A stretch of DNA of 64,000 nucleotides from CAVUPF01 sp963777915 (GCA_963777915.1 CAVZSH010000005.1:434001-498000), one strand, 5' to 3'; counted from the stretch's first letter, positions 53,846-63,854 are shown. Notes: generated by a model from the sequence alone, not told the origin. A program made the numbers and translations.

Positions 53846-56117
53846 CGGTCCCCTTCTCGGCCGGCTCAAGGGCGTACTCGAGGACCTCGTCCACGCTCAT
53901 CACCGGGTGGAAGGTCATCGCCTCGCGCACCTCATCGGGGACCTCGGCGAGATCGCCCCGGTTGCGCTCGGGAAGGATCACCTCGGTCAGCCCTGCGGCG
54001 TGGGCGGCCAACACCTTCTGCTTCAGCCCGCCGATCGGCAAGACCCGTCCCTGGAGGGTCACCTCGCCGGTCATCCCGACCGTGTGCTTGACGGGTCGTC
54101 CCGAGAGCAGCGAGACCAGGGCGGTCGTCATCGCCGTGCCGGCGCTGGGGCCGTCCTTCGGAATAGCCCCTGCTGGAACGTGCAGGTGGAACTCGCGCTG
54201 AAATCCTGCCGGGTCGATCCGCAGCTGCTCGCCATGCGAGCGGACATAGGAGAGGGCGATTCGCGCGGACTCCTTCATCACCTCGCCGAGCTGTCCGGTA
54301 AGAACGAGGCCCTTGTCGCCGTCCATCGCGGTCGCCTCGATAAAGAGCACGTCGCCGCCGGTGCCAGTGACCGCGAGGCCGGTCGAGACACCGGGAATCG
54401 CAGTGCGTTGGACCGACTCCTGGAAGAAGCGCTGCCGGCCGAGTGCGTCGTGGACCGCGGCGCCGTCGAGCACGATCGGGCGCTCGGGGTCGCCCGAAGC
54501 AATCCGTGTCGCGGCGCCCCGTAGGAGCTTGCCCAACTCGCGCTCGAGCTGTCTCACGCCGGCCTCGCGGGTGTACTCGGCGATGACGCTACGCAGGACG
54601 TCGTCTCCGGCCTTCACCTCTTCGGCCTCAAGCCCGTTTCGCTTCAGCTGGCGGGGAAGCAGGTAGCCGCGGGCGATCGCCAGCTTCTCCTCGGTCGTGT
54701 AGCCGTCGAAGGCGATCGTCTCCATGCGGTCGAGCAGCGGCGCCGGAATCGGGTCGGTCAGGTTCGCGGTAGCGAGGAAGACGACCTCGGAGAGATCGAC
54801 CTCCACGTCCAGGTAGTGGTCGCGGAAAGAGTGATTCTGTGCAGGATCGAGTACCTCGAGCAGTGCGGCTGAAGGGTCGCCGCGCCAATCGGACCCGACC
54901 TTGTCGACCTCGTCGAGCAAGATCACCGGGTTCATCGTGCCGGCGTCGCGCAGGGCACGGACGATGCGCCCGGGCAGGGCCCCGATGTAGGTGCGCCGAT
55001 GCCCTCGGATCTCGGCCTCGTCGTGAAGGCCGCCGAGCGAGATGCGGACGAACTCGCGTCCCAGGGCGCGGGCGATCGACTCCCCGATCGAGGTCTTGCC
55101 GGTTCCGGGTGGCCCGACCAGGGTCAAAATCGCGCCGTTGGCACGGCTGTCCTCCTCGATGCCGCGCTCCTCGCGCAGCTTGCGGACCGCGATGAACTCG
55201 GTAATCCGGCGCTTGACGTCGTCGAGGCCTGCGTGGTCTGCGTCGAGCACCTCGCGGGTGTGCTCGGGATCGAGCCGCTCCTCGGAGCGCTTGGCCCAGG
55301 GGACCGCGATCAGCCAGTCGAGGTAGCTACGGATCATCGAGGACTCTGGCGACTGCTCGCCTTGGCGCTCGAGTCGGTGCAGCTCACGACCGGCCTGTTC
55401 GGTGACCTCCTCGGGCATGCCGGCCTCCGCGATCTTGCGTTCGTACTCCTCGATCAGGCTCGTCTCGTCCTCGCCCAGTTCCTTGCGAATCGACTCCATC
55501 TGCTTGCGCAGGAAGTAGTCGCGCTGCTGCTTTTGTGCACCGGACTCAACGTCCTCTCGGATGCGGCTGCGCACCTGTAGCTCAGCGAGTCGCTCGCGCT
55601 GCAGCTCGACCGCGATCTGCAGTCGGGCAGCAACGTCGACCGTTTCCAACAGGCGCAGCTTCTGCTCGGTCGGGATGTCGGGGCTTAGGCCTGCGGTATC
55701 GGCCAGCGCACCCGGCTCTTCGACCGATCGCAGGAAAGCAGCTATCCGACCATCGTCTCCGCGCAGCTCGAGTATCTCTTCCACCACTGCCCGGTATTCC
55801 CGAGCCAGCTCTTGGGTGTGCTCATCGTCGGGAAACCCATCGCGGACCTCCTGCACCTCGACCCTCAGTGTGTCGGAATCGCCGGCCCGCGCGGCTCCGG
55901 CGAGACCACGGTGCAGACCGACGACGGTGGCCACCGGCCTGCCACTGCGCGAGTGGCCCCGCTCGACCACCTCGGCGACGATGCCGATGCGGCCAAACTC
56001 TCCATTGCGTCGAGGAACAAGGAAGACACGATCCTCGCTGCCGACGTCGATCGGCAGGGTGGCGGTCACGGTGGGGAAGACGATTGTCTCGTCGAGAGGA
56101 ATCAAGAGATAGGTCAT
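53826..56117 (-). CDS. lon: ATP-dependent protease La (Lon)
   Basis: About 763 residues from ATG 56117 (MTYLLIPLDETIVFPTVTATLPIDV); TTG 56129 is an alternative. N-terminal substrate domain, then the AAA+ module with Walker A GPPGTGKTSIGESIARALGREF and Walker B VILLDEVDKVGSDW, and a C-terminal protease domain with catalytic Ser in PKDGPSAGTAMTTALVSLL and Lys in GRVLPIGGLKQK. Degrades misfolded and regulatory proteins in the cytosol. No ribosome site is obvious. Confidence 0.95.
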   Translation of the reverse strand: MTYLLIPLDETIVFPTVTATLPIDVGSEDRVFLVPRRNGEFGRIGIVAEVVERGHSRSGRPVATVVGLHRGLAGAARAGDSDTLRVEVQEVRDGFPDDEHTQELAREYRAVVEEILELRGDDGRIAAFLRSVEEPGALADTAGLSPDIPTEQKLRLLETVDVAARLQIAVELQRERLAELQVRSRIREDVESGAQKQQRDYFLRKQMESIRKELGEDETSLIEEYERKIAEAGMPEEVTEQAGRELHRLERQGEQSPESSMIRSYLDWLIAVPWAKRSEERLDPEHTREVLDADHAGLDDVKRRITEFIAVRKLREERGIEEDSRANGAILTLVGPPGTGKTSIGESIARALGREFVRISLGGLHDEAEIRGHRRTYIGALPGRIVRALRDAGTMNPVILLDEVDKVGSDWRGDPSAALLEVLDPAQNHSFRDHYLDVEVDLSEVVFLATANLTDPIPAPLLDRMETIAFDGYTTEEKLAIARGYLLPRQLKRNGLEAEEVKAGDDVLRSVIAEYTREAGVRQLERELGKLLRGAATRIASGDPERPIVLDGAAVHDALGRQRFFQESVQRTAIPGVSTGLAVTGTGGDVLFIEATAMDGDKGLVLTGQLGEVMKESARIALSYVRSHGEQLRIDPAGFQREFHLHVPAGAIPKDGPSAGTAMTTALVSLLSGRPVKHTVGMTGEVTLQGRVLPIGGLKQKVLAAHAAGLTEVILPERNRGDLAEVPDEVREAMTFHPVMSVDEVLEYALEPAEKGTDVAALS

Positions 56118-56212
56118 TTGAAGATCCAATTTCTGTAGTTAGTCCTAAACAGGATAGCGATATGCGCGGTCCGGGTCTAGCTCCGCCAGGCAGGGGGCGA
56201 TACGGTGTCTGC

Positions 56213-56551
56213 GTGGATTCCGAGCGCGCCCGAGGACTGCTCGCTCGTGAGCGAGAGCGGATCGAGGAAGAGATCGCCGCGATCGAGCACGAAGGTCGCG
56301 AAGAGGGCGACGAACGAGACGAACCGGGCGACCTGGATTCCGAGGGCCTCTATCAGGATGAGTTCGACGCGGGCCGCGCCGACGGACTGAAAGAGCGGCT
56401 CGCCGCTGTCGAGCGGGCCGAGCAGCGGCTCGACGCCGGCACCTATGGGCTCTCCATGAAGAGCGGTGCGCCGATTCCCGACGAGCGTCTTGAGGCCCTC
56501 CCGACCGCTGAGCTCACGGTCGAGGAGGAGCGTGGCGCCGGCTCTGGCTAG
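56213..56551 (+). CDS. DksA/TraR-like protein lacking zinc cysteines
   Basis: 112 residues from GTG 56213; a long upstream open frame overlaps lon and is not used. SERARGLLARERERIEEEIAAIEHEGREEG... and KERLAAVERAEQRLDAGTYGLSMKSGAPIPDERLEALPTAEL match the DksA/TraR coiled coil and the GxYGxC..CG..I...RL.A.P zinc region, but both cysteines are Ser and the later C-x2-C is TVEE. It may act on RNA polymerase without zinc, or have a new role. Confidence 0.8.
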   Translation: MDSERARGLLARERERIEEEIAAIEHEGREEGDERDEPGDLDSEGLYQDEFDAGRADGLKERLAAVERAEQRLDAGTYGLSMKSGAPIPDERLEALPTAELTVEEERGAGSG

Positions 56552-56554
56552 TCA

Positions 56555-56890
56555 TTGGCAGCCGCCAAAGCAGATGGAGTGGGCGTTGAGGTGCACGACA
56601 ACCGCGATCGGACTCGTTATGAGATCTCGTCGGGCGGACGGCGCGCAGGCTTCGCCCAGTACCGCCTGGACCCTGGCTCGATCACCTTCGTCCATACCGA
56701 GATCGATCCCGAGCACGAAGGCGCCGGCCTGGGCAGCCGGCTTGCCCGCGCCGCGCTGGACGATGTCCGAGCCCGGCAGCTGACCGTCGTACCTTTGTGT
56801 CCGTTCATTGCCGACTACATCAGGCGCCACCCCGACGACTACCTCGACCTCGTAGTGCCGGCAATGCGAAAGCGGTTAGCCGAGGGTTGA
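56555..56890 (+). CDS. YjdJ-type GNAT N-acetyltransferase
   Basis: 111 residues (TTG 56555; GTG 56579 possible). VEVHDNRDRTRYEISSGGRRAGFAQYRLDPGSITFVHTEIDPEHEGAGLGSRLARAALDDVRARQLTVVPLCPFIADYIRRHPDDYLDLV is the short GNAT fold with acetyl-CoA loop EGAGLGSRL. It starts 3 bp after the DksA-like gene and is probably co-transcribed. Confidence 0.85.
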   Translation: MAAAKADGVGVEVHDNRDRTRYEISSGGRRAGFAQYRLDPGSITFVHTEIDPEHEGAGLGSRLARAALDDVRARQLTVVPLCPFIADYIRRHPDDYLDLVVPAMRKRLAEG

Positions 56891-56937
56891 CTCAAGCCGC
56901 TCCGCATGGGTCGCCTCGCGCGCGCCGGGCGAGTCGG

Positions 56938-58828
56938 TCAGGGCGCAATCACGGAGCGTGCGCCGGCCGCCCTCACGGCCACTGAAAGCGTGTCGATGTC
57001 ATAGGCGCCTTCGTGGCGCCGCTGGTTAATGAAGAAAGTCGGCGTGCCGGTGACGCCGCTGATGTCTGCCGAGTCGACGTCCTCCTCGATCCGTGGCGCG
57101 TGGACGTGCTGGTGTAGCTCGTCTTGGAAGCGATCGAGGTCGAGCTCGAGTCGCTCGGCGTAGGCAACGAGGTCGCGAAACCTCAACTCGCCCTGGTGGT
57201 CGAGCAGCAGATCGTGCAGATCCCAGAACACCCCCTGGGCGGCTGCCGCCTCCGCAGCCTCCGCGGCAAGCTCGGCGTTTGGGTGGACGTTCTGACAGCG
57301 GCAGGTGCCGCCAGACGTAGCGGACGTCGCCGAAGTCGGCCAGCAACTCGCGCAGGATCGGCTCTGCTTTGCCGCAGTAGGGGCACTCGAAGTCTCCGTA
57401 CTCGACGACCGTCACCGCTGCCTCGATTGGCCCACGCAGGTGGTCGCGCTCTGGATCCACCGGTACGGCCAGATCGACGAGCGTCTCCGAGGTGCCCAGC
57501 AGGGCCCGGATGCGGGTCCGAGCGGGGAGCAGGGCAGTGGCCCGGAAGACCAGCCAGGTCAGAGCAGAGGCGCAAAGCGCGGCGCTCAGCACGCCAAGCT
57601 TCGCCTCTCGCAACTCGACACCGTGAAAGGCCAGCGCCGCGATCAGCAGGGAGACCGTGAAGCCGATCCCCGCTATTGCGCCGCCCCCGGCTGTGGCGGC
57701 CCAGCCGACCGGCGGGCGAAGCCGCCCCCCGCTTAATCTCGCCACGAGCCAGGAGGCGACGGTCACCCCAATCGGCTTACCGAGTACATAGGCGAAGAGG
57801 ACTCCCAGCGTGATCGGCGAGGAGTAGGCCCGCGAGAGGAAGTTCCCGTCGATCGCGATGCCGATATTGGCCAAAGCGAAGAGCGGCACGATGACGTAGC
57901 TCGTCCACGGGTGATAGAGGGCCAGAAGGCGAGCGTTCGGCGAGACGGCCCCTCGTAGCCCGATGCGCGCCGAGCTGGCCAGCTCGGGCGTTGGCTGCTC
58001 GCGAAAGCTGCGAAACAGGTCCGTCGCCCGCTCCAGCTCGCTTCGGCCTGCCGGGTAGGCCCATGTGACCAGGCCAACGGCGAGGCCGAGGACGACGGGA
58101 TCGACGCCCGACTCGAACAGCGCCACCCAGCTGACGGCGGCGAGCAGGAAGTAGACGGCGCCGTGGTGGACGACCCCGGCGGCGCGGACAACCAAGGCTA
58201 GGCCGAATACAGCGGTGGCGATCAGCAGTGGCTCGAGGGCCACGGAGCCGCTGTAGGCGACGGCGATCACGAGCAGTGCCACAACGTCGTCGACGACGAC
58301 GATCGTCAGCATGAAGCCGCGGAGGCGATCGGGAAGGCGTGGGCCGACCAGGGCCAGCATGCCCAGCGCGAAAGCCGTATCTGTCGACATCGCGATGCCC
58401 CATCCGTGTGCCGAATTGCTGCCGCTGTTGACAGCCAGGTAGATGGCGATCGGGACGGCCATGCCGCCGAGGCCGGCAGCCACCGGCAGGGCCAGACGGC
58501 TGCGCTGTCGCAGCTCGCCGACGTCGAACTCGCGCCGGACCTCGAGTCCGACGACGAAGAAGAAGAAGGTCATCAGCCCACCGTTGACCCAGTGGCGAAG
58601 GTCCTGGGAGATGCCCGAGCCACCGACTTGGATGGATAGCTGCGTGTGCCAGACACGCTCGTAGGAGGAGAGATCGATGTTGGCCCAGGCCAGGGCGGCC
58701 ACCGCCGCGGCGAGAAGCACCGTGGCGCTGCCGGTCTCGGTGGCGAGGAAATCACGCAAAGGCGCCTGCATGCTGCGAGCCCATGCGGTTCGCCCGTTGA
58801 ATGCCGATCGCACCCTGGAGTCGGTCAT
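56938..58828 (-). pseudogene. nhaA: NhaA Na+/H+ antiporter fused to thioredoxin-like domain, one frameshift
   Basis: From ATG 58828 about 510 residues read cleanly: NhaA with MSTDTAFALGMLALVG and TIVVVDDVVALLVIAV (the Asp pair), 11-12 helices, then a DsbA/thioredoxin-like domain with VEYGDFECPYCGKAEPILRELL (CPYC). Near 57290-57291 an extra base (GAACGTCC where GACGTCC restores the frame) shifts into stop-free nonsense; the correct end (NAELAAEAAEAAAAQGVFWDLHDLLLDHQGELRFRDLV...SGVTGTPTFFINQRRHEGAYDID) continues to 56938 in the next frame. Either a sequencing error or a recent loss of the thioredoxin half. Confidence 0.85.
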
Positions 58829-58889
58829 CGCGGTTAGCTTTTCATCCCGCTGGCCAATCTCTAATCTTGGTCGGAGAAGTGGCGAGCCC

Positions 58890-59201
58890 ATGAGTACCTG
58901 CACCCATCTCGATCACGTTCAGATCACCCAGCTCCCCGAGTCCGTCGAGGGCTGTGAGGAATGCCTAGCTGTGGGAGACCCGTGGCTCCATCTGCGCATC
59001 TGCCTGGAGTGCGGCAGGGTCGGGTGTTGCGATGACTCCCCCAATCGCCATGCAAGCGCGCACGCACAGAGCAGCGGCCACCCATTGATCCGCTCGCTTG
59101 AGCCCGGCGAGACGTGGTCGTGGTGCTTCGTGGATGACTTCGCGCTGCTGATTCCTGGCGTGCATGGCGAGACGCTGATCCCGCCGTCGCCGTTGGGGTG
59201 A
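58890..59201 (+). CDS. UBP-type zinc-finger protein
   Basis: 103 residues from ATG 58890. STCTHLDHV...GCEECLAVGDPWLHLRICLECGRVGCCDDSPNRHASAHAQSSGHPLIRSLEPGETWSWCFVDD has the Cys/His ligands of ZnF-UBP, a ubiquitin-tail binding fold in eukaryotes. Bacterial copies are common next to the cNMP-FAD oxidoreductase that faces this gene. Confidence 0.92.
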   Translation: MSTCTHLDHVQITQLPESVEGCEECLAVGDPWLHLRICLECGRVGCCDDSPNRHASAHAQSSGHPLIRSLEPGETWSWCFVDDFALLIPGVHGETLIPPSPLG

Positions 59202-59219
59202 TGATCGAGGGGTCGTTGC

Positions 59220-60803
59220 CTAAAGAGAGGCGCCGACAGCAAAGAGGTGGGTGTGAACGAACTGAACGACTGCTGCGCCCTCGCCGACCGCAGTCGCGCA
59301 GCGCTTGATCGACCCGGCGCGGACGTCGCCGGCCGCATACACCCCCGGGATGCTGGTTTCGAGGAGGCCCTCGGCGCCCGCCTCGCTGCCGGTCAGGATG
59401 AACCCGTCGGCGTCGCGTGCGACCACATCGCCGAGCCAATCGGTGCAAGGCGACGCTCCGAGGAAGAGGAAGAGGAATGAGAACGACAGGCGGGTCCCGT
59501 CAGTGAGCGTTATCGACTGAAGTCGGCCGTCGCTCCCATGTAGGGCGGCGACTTCGCTGCGGTCGCTTACCGCGACGCCGTATCGCTCGAGCTCCTCGAT
59601 CAGATAATTAGACATCGTCTCGCGCAGATCGGCGCGGCGGTGAAGCAGGGTCACGAGGGCTCCACCTCGTGCCAGCCAGACGGCGGCCTGCCCTGCTGAG
59701 TTGCCGCCCCCGACGACGCCGACCCGCCGCGCGCCACAGAGCTCGGCCTCGGGTGGGCCGGCCGCGTAGAAGATGCTGATCCCCTCGTATTGGTCGAGCT
59801 CGGCTACCGGAAGTCGCCGGTATTCGGCACCGGTTGCGAGCAGAACCGCTCGCGCCGCGAGTTCGTTGCCCTCCTCAAGCCTGACCACGTGGCGCTCGAT
59901 GCCAGGCTCGAGCACCCGAGCGCGGTACGGCGATCCCGTCCGCGCCCCGAACTTGCGTGCTTGTGAGATAGCCCGGCTCGTCAGCTCGGTCCCGCTGATA
60001 CCCGCTGGAAAGCCAAGATAGTTCTCGATCCGTCGCGAACTGCCCGCCTGGCCACCGATCGCGGTGCTGTCGATCAGCAGTGTGTCGAGGCCCTCCGATG
60101 CGCCGTAGACCGCCGCCCCAAGGCCGGCCGGCCCGCCGCCGATCACCAAGAGGTCGACCTCCTCTCGTTCGGCCAGCTCAAGCCCGATGCCGAGGGCACG
60201 CGACAGCTCTCCATTGCTCGGCCGCCGTAGCTCAACGCCGCCCGGCGCTCGCACCAAAGGGAGCTCCTCCGGCTCGAGTTGCTCGATCAGCGCCGCCGCT
60301 TGCGCATCCTCCTCGGGATCGGCCCAGGAGTAGGGGAGTCGCTGGCGTTTGGCGAAGTCGATCAGCCCCCGCAACTCGCTTGACCCTCGCGGAGCGATGA
60401 TTTCAACGCCGATTCCCTGACGCTTCTGCAGGAGCTCGCGCCGCTCGATGAACGCGGAGAGGAGCAGGTCCGAAAGTGAGCCATCCTCGAAGAGCAGCTG
60501 CCTGAGCGCCTCGCGATCGACTGCGATGTAGCGCATCGGCTCGGTGACGACAGCGGTCAGGAAGACTGTCTGTCCGGAGAGAAGATTCATCTCCCCGAGG
60601 AAGCCGGAGGCGCCGTGGCGGACAATCTCGTTGCCGTCGCCGTCGAGCACGGCAACCTCGCCCTCGATGATCGCGATGAACGGGTAGGTCCGATCGCCGA
60701 TCCGAAAGAGCGAGTCGCCTATCGCCGCGCTTCGCTCTTCGCCATGCTGCGCGAGCGTCGCAAGCTGCGAGCTCGAAAGGACGCGACTGAGCGGAGCCGG
60801 CAT
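59220..60803 (-). CDS. cNMP-binding domain fused to thioredoxin-reductase-like FAD enzyme
   Basis: 527 residues. Residues 1-125: cyclic-nucleotide-binding/Crp-like fold (GEVAVLDGDGNEIVRHGASGFLGEMNLLSGQTVFLTAVV). Residues 215-527: FAD enzyme with LLVIGGGPAGLGAAVYGASEG, IGGQAGSSRRIENYLGFP, NAD(P) site VGVVGGGNSAGQAAVWLARGG and VYAAGDVRAGSIKRCATAVGEGA. The CxxC of thioredoxin reductase is absent, so electrons must go to another acceptor. A middle region (130-205) is thioredoxin-like. Confidence 0.9.
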   Translation of the reverse strand: MPAPLSRVLSSSQLATLAQHGEERSAAIGDSLFRIGDRTYPFIAIIEGEVAVLDGDGNEIVRHGASGFLGEMNLLSGQTVFLTAVVTEPMRYIAVDREALRQLLFEDGSLSDLLLSAFIERRELLQKRQGIGVEIIAPRGSSELRGLIDFAKRQRLPYSWADPEEDAQAAALIEQLEPEELPLVRAPGGVELRRPSNGELSRALGIGLELAEREEVDLLVIGGGPAGLGAAVYGASEGLDTLLIDSTAIGGQAGSSRRIENYLGFPAGISGTELTSRAISQARKFGARTGSPYRARVLEPGIERHVVRLEEGNELAARAVLLATGAEYRRLPVAELDQYEGISIFYAAGPPEAELCGARRVGVVGGGNSAGQAAVWLARGGALVTLLHRRADLRETMSNYLIEELERYGVAVSDRSEVAALHGSDGRLQSITLTDGTRLSFSFLFLFLGASPCTDWLGDVVARDADGFILTGSEAGAEGLLETSIPGVYAAGDVRAGSIKRCATAVGEGAAVVQFVHTHLFAVGASL

Positions 60804-60847
60804 GTGCCCAGGGTACTTACCGCTCGATGAGGCTGCGAATGTGCGGC

Positions 60848-61969
60848 TCAGCTGGAGGCGCGCCGGACCCCAGCCCCCATCTGGACCCGTCCCATCCCGA
60901 GCACCTCGACCTCCTGCCCGGGTGCGCAGGCGGCGATGTCGTGCTCCTCCCTACGCAGCCGCCGCTGCAAGCTGGCCAGCGCCGGTAGGCCGACCAGCGC
61001 CGGGACTGTGAGGAGCAGGCCTCGATAGGCAAGGACAGCAACTGCTGCCTCAGTGGCATTGACTCCGTAAAGGACTAGCGCGCCGATCAGGCCCAGTTCG
61101 AGACCGCCGATCCCACCCGGGAGCGGGACGAGGCCACCGAGCTGTCCGATTATGTAGGCGAGCAGCAGGGCGTCGAGCGGCGGCAAGGGGTTGCCGAAGG
61201 CTGGGAAGCAGACGCCGAGTACGGCGAGGTCGAAGAGCATGTAGCCGGCCGAGCCGATGCCCATTGCCGGCGATCGAAGCAGCCCCACCGCCTCGCCGAC
61301 CCCATCTCCAACTGCGTTCAAGGTCACCTGTAGTCTCGGGCGCACCGAACGCGCGGCGAGCGCACGCGCCCCCGCCCCGGCTGTGAGCGCCAACGCGATC
61401 GCGCCGATTCCGACGATCGCCGGCACGATGCCCAGGAGGGGGTTGGACGGACCCCGGAGCAGGCCGCTGGCTAGTGCCAGTCCGCCGAGGGCGAGGAAGC
61501 CCACGTTGGCGAGGCTCGTCAACAGGAAGAAGGCCACCGTGCGGCGCGCGATCTGCTTGCCCGGGACACCGCCGCGACGCAGGATCCAGGCTCCCAGGGC
61601 CAGGCCGCCAGCGCCGCCCACCGACAGCAGGGAGTTCGCGGCCTGCTCGGAGAGCCCTATCTCGGCGCTGGTGCGCCAGCTCATCCGCCGGCAGAACACG
61701 GCCCTGAAGACGAGGACGTAGGAGGCGCAGGACAGCAGCTCCAGGATGGCGCCGAGCACAAGCCAGGCTGGCTTAGCGCCGGCAAAACTCTCTCGCAGCG
61801 AGCTCAGCCCGGGCAGCAAGAGGACCAAGGCGATGATCGAGGCGGCGATCGCGACCAAAACCAGAAGCGATCGCCACCGCCGCGATCCAGAGAATTCCTC
61901 GGGGAGTGGCTCAGCGGCGAGCTCAAGGGGTTCGAGGTAGGTGGCTGTGAGCGGGGATCGCTCAGTCAT
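60848..61969 (-). CDS. UPF0104 / lysylphosphatidylglycerol-synthase-like membrane protein
   Basis: 373 residues, about eight helices. EIGLSEQAANSLLSVGGAGGLALGAWILRRGG and LLLAYIIGQLGGLVPLPGGIGGLELGLIGALVLYGV are the family blocks of the LPG-synthase transmembrane domain. No MprF aminoacyl-transferase domain is present, so it probably flips or transports a lipid rather than aminoacylating one. Confidence 0.87.
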   Translation of the reverse strand: MTERSPLTATYLEPLELAAEPLPEEFSGSRRWRSLLVLVAIAASIIALVLLLPGLSSLRESFAGAKPAWLVLGAILELLSCASYVLVFRAVFCRRMSWRTSAEIGLSEQAANSLLSVGGAGGLALGAWILRRGGVPGKQIARRTVAFFLLTSLANVGFLALGGLALASGLLRGPSNPLLGIVPAIVGIGAIALALTAGAGARALAARSVRPRLQVTLNAVGDGVGEAVGLLRSPAMGIGSAGYMLFDLAVLGVCFPAFGNPLPPLDALLLAYIIGQLGGLVPLPGGIGGLELGLIGALVLYGVNATEAAVAVLAYRGLLLTVPALVGLPALASLQRRLRREEHDIAACAPGQEVEVLGMGRVQMGAGVRRASS

Positions 61970-62282
61970 CGGTGCCGAGCAGGTCGGCGCGACAGGCAGG
62001 CGGAGTTGGGTGCGACGCCGATCGCATTGGGCGTGACATCTTCAGCGCTTGAGCCTGGTCGAGTTGAGGCGCTGGACCCCGGGGGTAGCGTTGACGCCCG
62101 CTGTCCAAATGCATGGCAGCCACACTAGCCAGCCCAAGATATGGGGGACGCCTAAATCGCGCTCACTTGCCGCGACTTGTCGTCCTCGCCCGTGGGGCAT
62201 CGGTTCGCCGGTCACCTGTTTGGGGCCAGGGATGCCACGCGGGCGGAGGCGTGGCAAGGTCGCGGACCTGGCGGGGAGCGCC
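61970..62282 (+). other. Intergenic, no gene seen
   Basis: 313 bp between two minus-strand genes. It should hold the promoter of the UPF0104 gene. GCCACGCGGGCGGAGGCGTGGC (62233-62254) is a hairpin that may end the MFS transcript. Confidence 0.35.
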
Positions 62283-63854
62283 TCAGGCCGCGCCCGCATC
62301 CGATAGGGCCTCAGACCCGGGCTCGCCTTCGGAGACGATTGGCTGGCGCTCGATCTCCCGCTCTCGAACGAGCCATAGGGCGAGGACTGCGCCGGTGAAG
62401 CAGACCAGCCCGCCGAGCACCAGCACCTCGTTGAAGCCCGCGAGGAATCCCTGGTGTGCCGCACTGGAGACCGCATGCTGGGCGCCTGGGGGAACCGTCG
62501 CCAGAGCCTGGTGCAGGGTGCCCGAGGAGGCCGCTTCGACCAGCTCGCGTGGACGAGCGCCGCTGGCGTCTGGGGTCCCCGCAACCAGAGCGCTGACCTT
62601 GGCAGCCCCGCGGCCGACGAAGATCGCCCCCCAGACGGCGACGCCCACTGCGATGCCCACCTGGCGGAAGGTGTCATTGATGCCGGCGGCCATCCCGCTT
62701 CGCTCCTTGGGCACCACGCTCAGGGCAACGTCGGCGATCACCGGATTGAGCAGGCCGACCCCTGTGCCGGCGACCAGAAAGCCGCCGAGCAGAGTCGTCC
62801 ATTCTGACCCGGCTTCGATCCCCGACATAAGCAGCAGGCCGACCCCCGTCAAGCCGAGCCCCACGCTCATCAGCACCCGCGCCGGGACGCGGGAGAGGAG
62901 GGCCCCGGCGATCGGCGCGGCGACAAAGCTCGTCAGCGTGATCGGCAGGTAGCGCAGACCCGCCTGAAGGGGCGAGTAGCCGAGGTAGTTCTGCAGGTAC
63001 AGCGTCATGTAGAGAAAGAGCGCGAACATCGAAGCCGAGACCGCGAACGCCGCGAGCTGCACCCCGGTGAAGGAGGGCAGCTTGAAGAGCCCGAGCGGCA
63101 GCATTGGCTCGCTGACCCGAGCCTCGATCGCAATGAATGCCGCCAGCAAGGCCGCGGCGCCAGCGAACAGCGAGACGATCAGGGCGCTGCCCCAGCCCTC
63201 GTCATTCCCGCGCACGAGCGCCAGCGCGAGAAGAAACAGTGCGCCGCTGAAGGTCGCGACGCCGGCCCAGTCGACGCGGGTGGCGTTGGGGTCGCGACTC
63301 TCACGCAGCTTCAGGTAGGTGATAGCGATCGCCGCGACGCCGATCGGGACGTTGAGGTAGAAGATCGACCGCCATCCGAATGCTTCGATCAGCGCCCCGC
63401 CCACCAGCGGGCCGACCGCGATCGCGACGCCGATCGTGGCGCCGTAGATGCCCATCGCCGTGCCGCGCTCGCGGCCGGCGGGGAACTCCTGTGCAACCAG
63501 CGCAAGGGAGACCGCGAACATCACCGCTCCGCCCACACCCTGAAGCGCCCGCGAGAGATTCAGGAAGATCGGATCCGGCGCCAGCCCGCAGAGCAGCGAG
63601 GAGATCGAGAAGATCGCGAGTCCGATCGCAAACAGACGGCGGCGCCCGATCCGGTCGGCCAGCGACCCGGCCGTCAGCACCAGGGCCGCAAGGGTCAACG
63701 CGTAGGCATCGACCACCCACTGGAGGTCGGTGAAGCTGGCGCCAAGGTCCCTGCGGATCGACGGCAGCGCCACGTTGACAACCGTGATGTCGAGCAGCAG
63801 CATGAAAGTCGCCACGCTCACCGCGATCAGGGTCCACCATTTCCTCGCGATCAA
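62283..63854 (-). CDS. DHA2-family MFS drug:H+ antiporter (EmrB/QacA type)
   Basis: 523 residues, 14 helices. Signature LLDITVVNVALPSIRRDLGASFTDLQWVVDAYALTLAALVLTAGSLADRIGRRRLF combines motifs D1 and A; motif C-like GIYGATIGVAIAVGPLVGGALIEAFGWRSIFYLNVPIG follows. Cytosolic tail ends SEALSDAGAA. Divergent from a small gene whose product is likely its regulator. Confidence 0.93.
   Translation of the reverse strand: MIARKWWTLIAVSVATFMLLLDITVVNVALPSIRRDLGASFTDLQWVVDAYALTLAALVLTAGSLADRIGRRRLFAIGLAIFSISSLLCGLAPDPIFLNLSRALQGVGGAVMFAVSLALVAQEFPAGRERGTAMGIYGATIGVAIAVGPLVGGALIEAFGWRSIFYLNVPIGVAAIAITYLKLRESRDPNATRVDWAGVATFSGALFLLALALVRGNDEGWGSALIVSLFAGAAALLAAFIAIEARVSEPMLPLGLFKLPSFTGVQLAAFAVSASMFALFLYMTLYLQNYLGYSPLQAGLRYLPITLTSFVAAPIAGALLSRVPARVLMSVGLGLTGVGLLLMSGIEAGSEWTTLLGGFLVAGTGVGLLNPVIADVALSVVPKERSGMAAGINDTFRQVGIAVGVAVWGAIFVGRGAAKVSALVAGTPDASGARPRELVEAASSGTLHQALATVPPGAQHAVSSAAHQGFLAGFNEVLVLGGLVCFTGAVLALWLVREREIERQPIVSEGEPGSEALSDAGAA

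Noticed and set aside
55535..56212. 5' extension of the DksA-like gene frame
   Set aside because: It overlaps lon on the other strand and is Arg/Pro-rich nonsense; GTG 56213 matches the family N-terminus.
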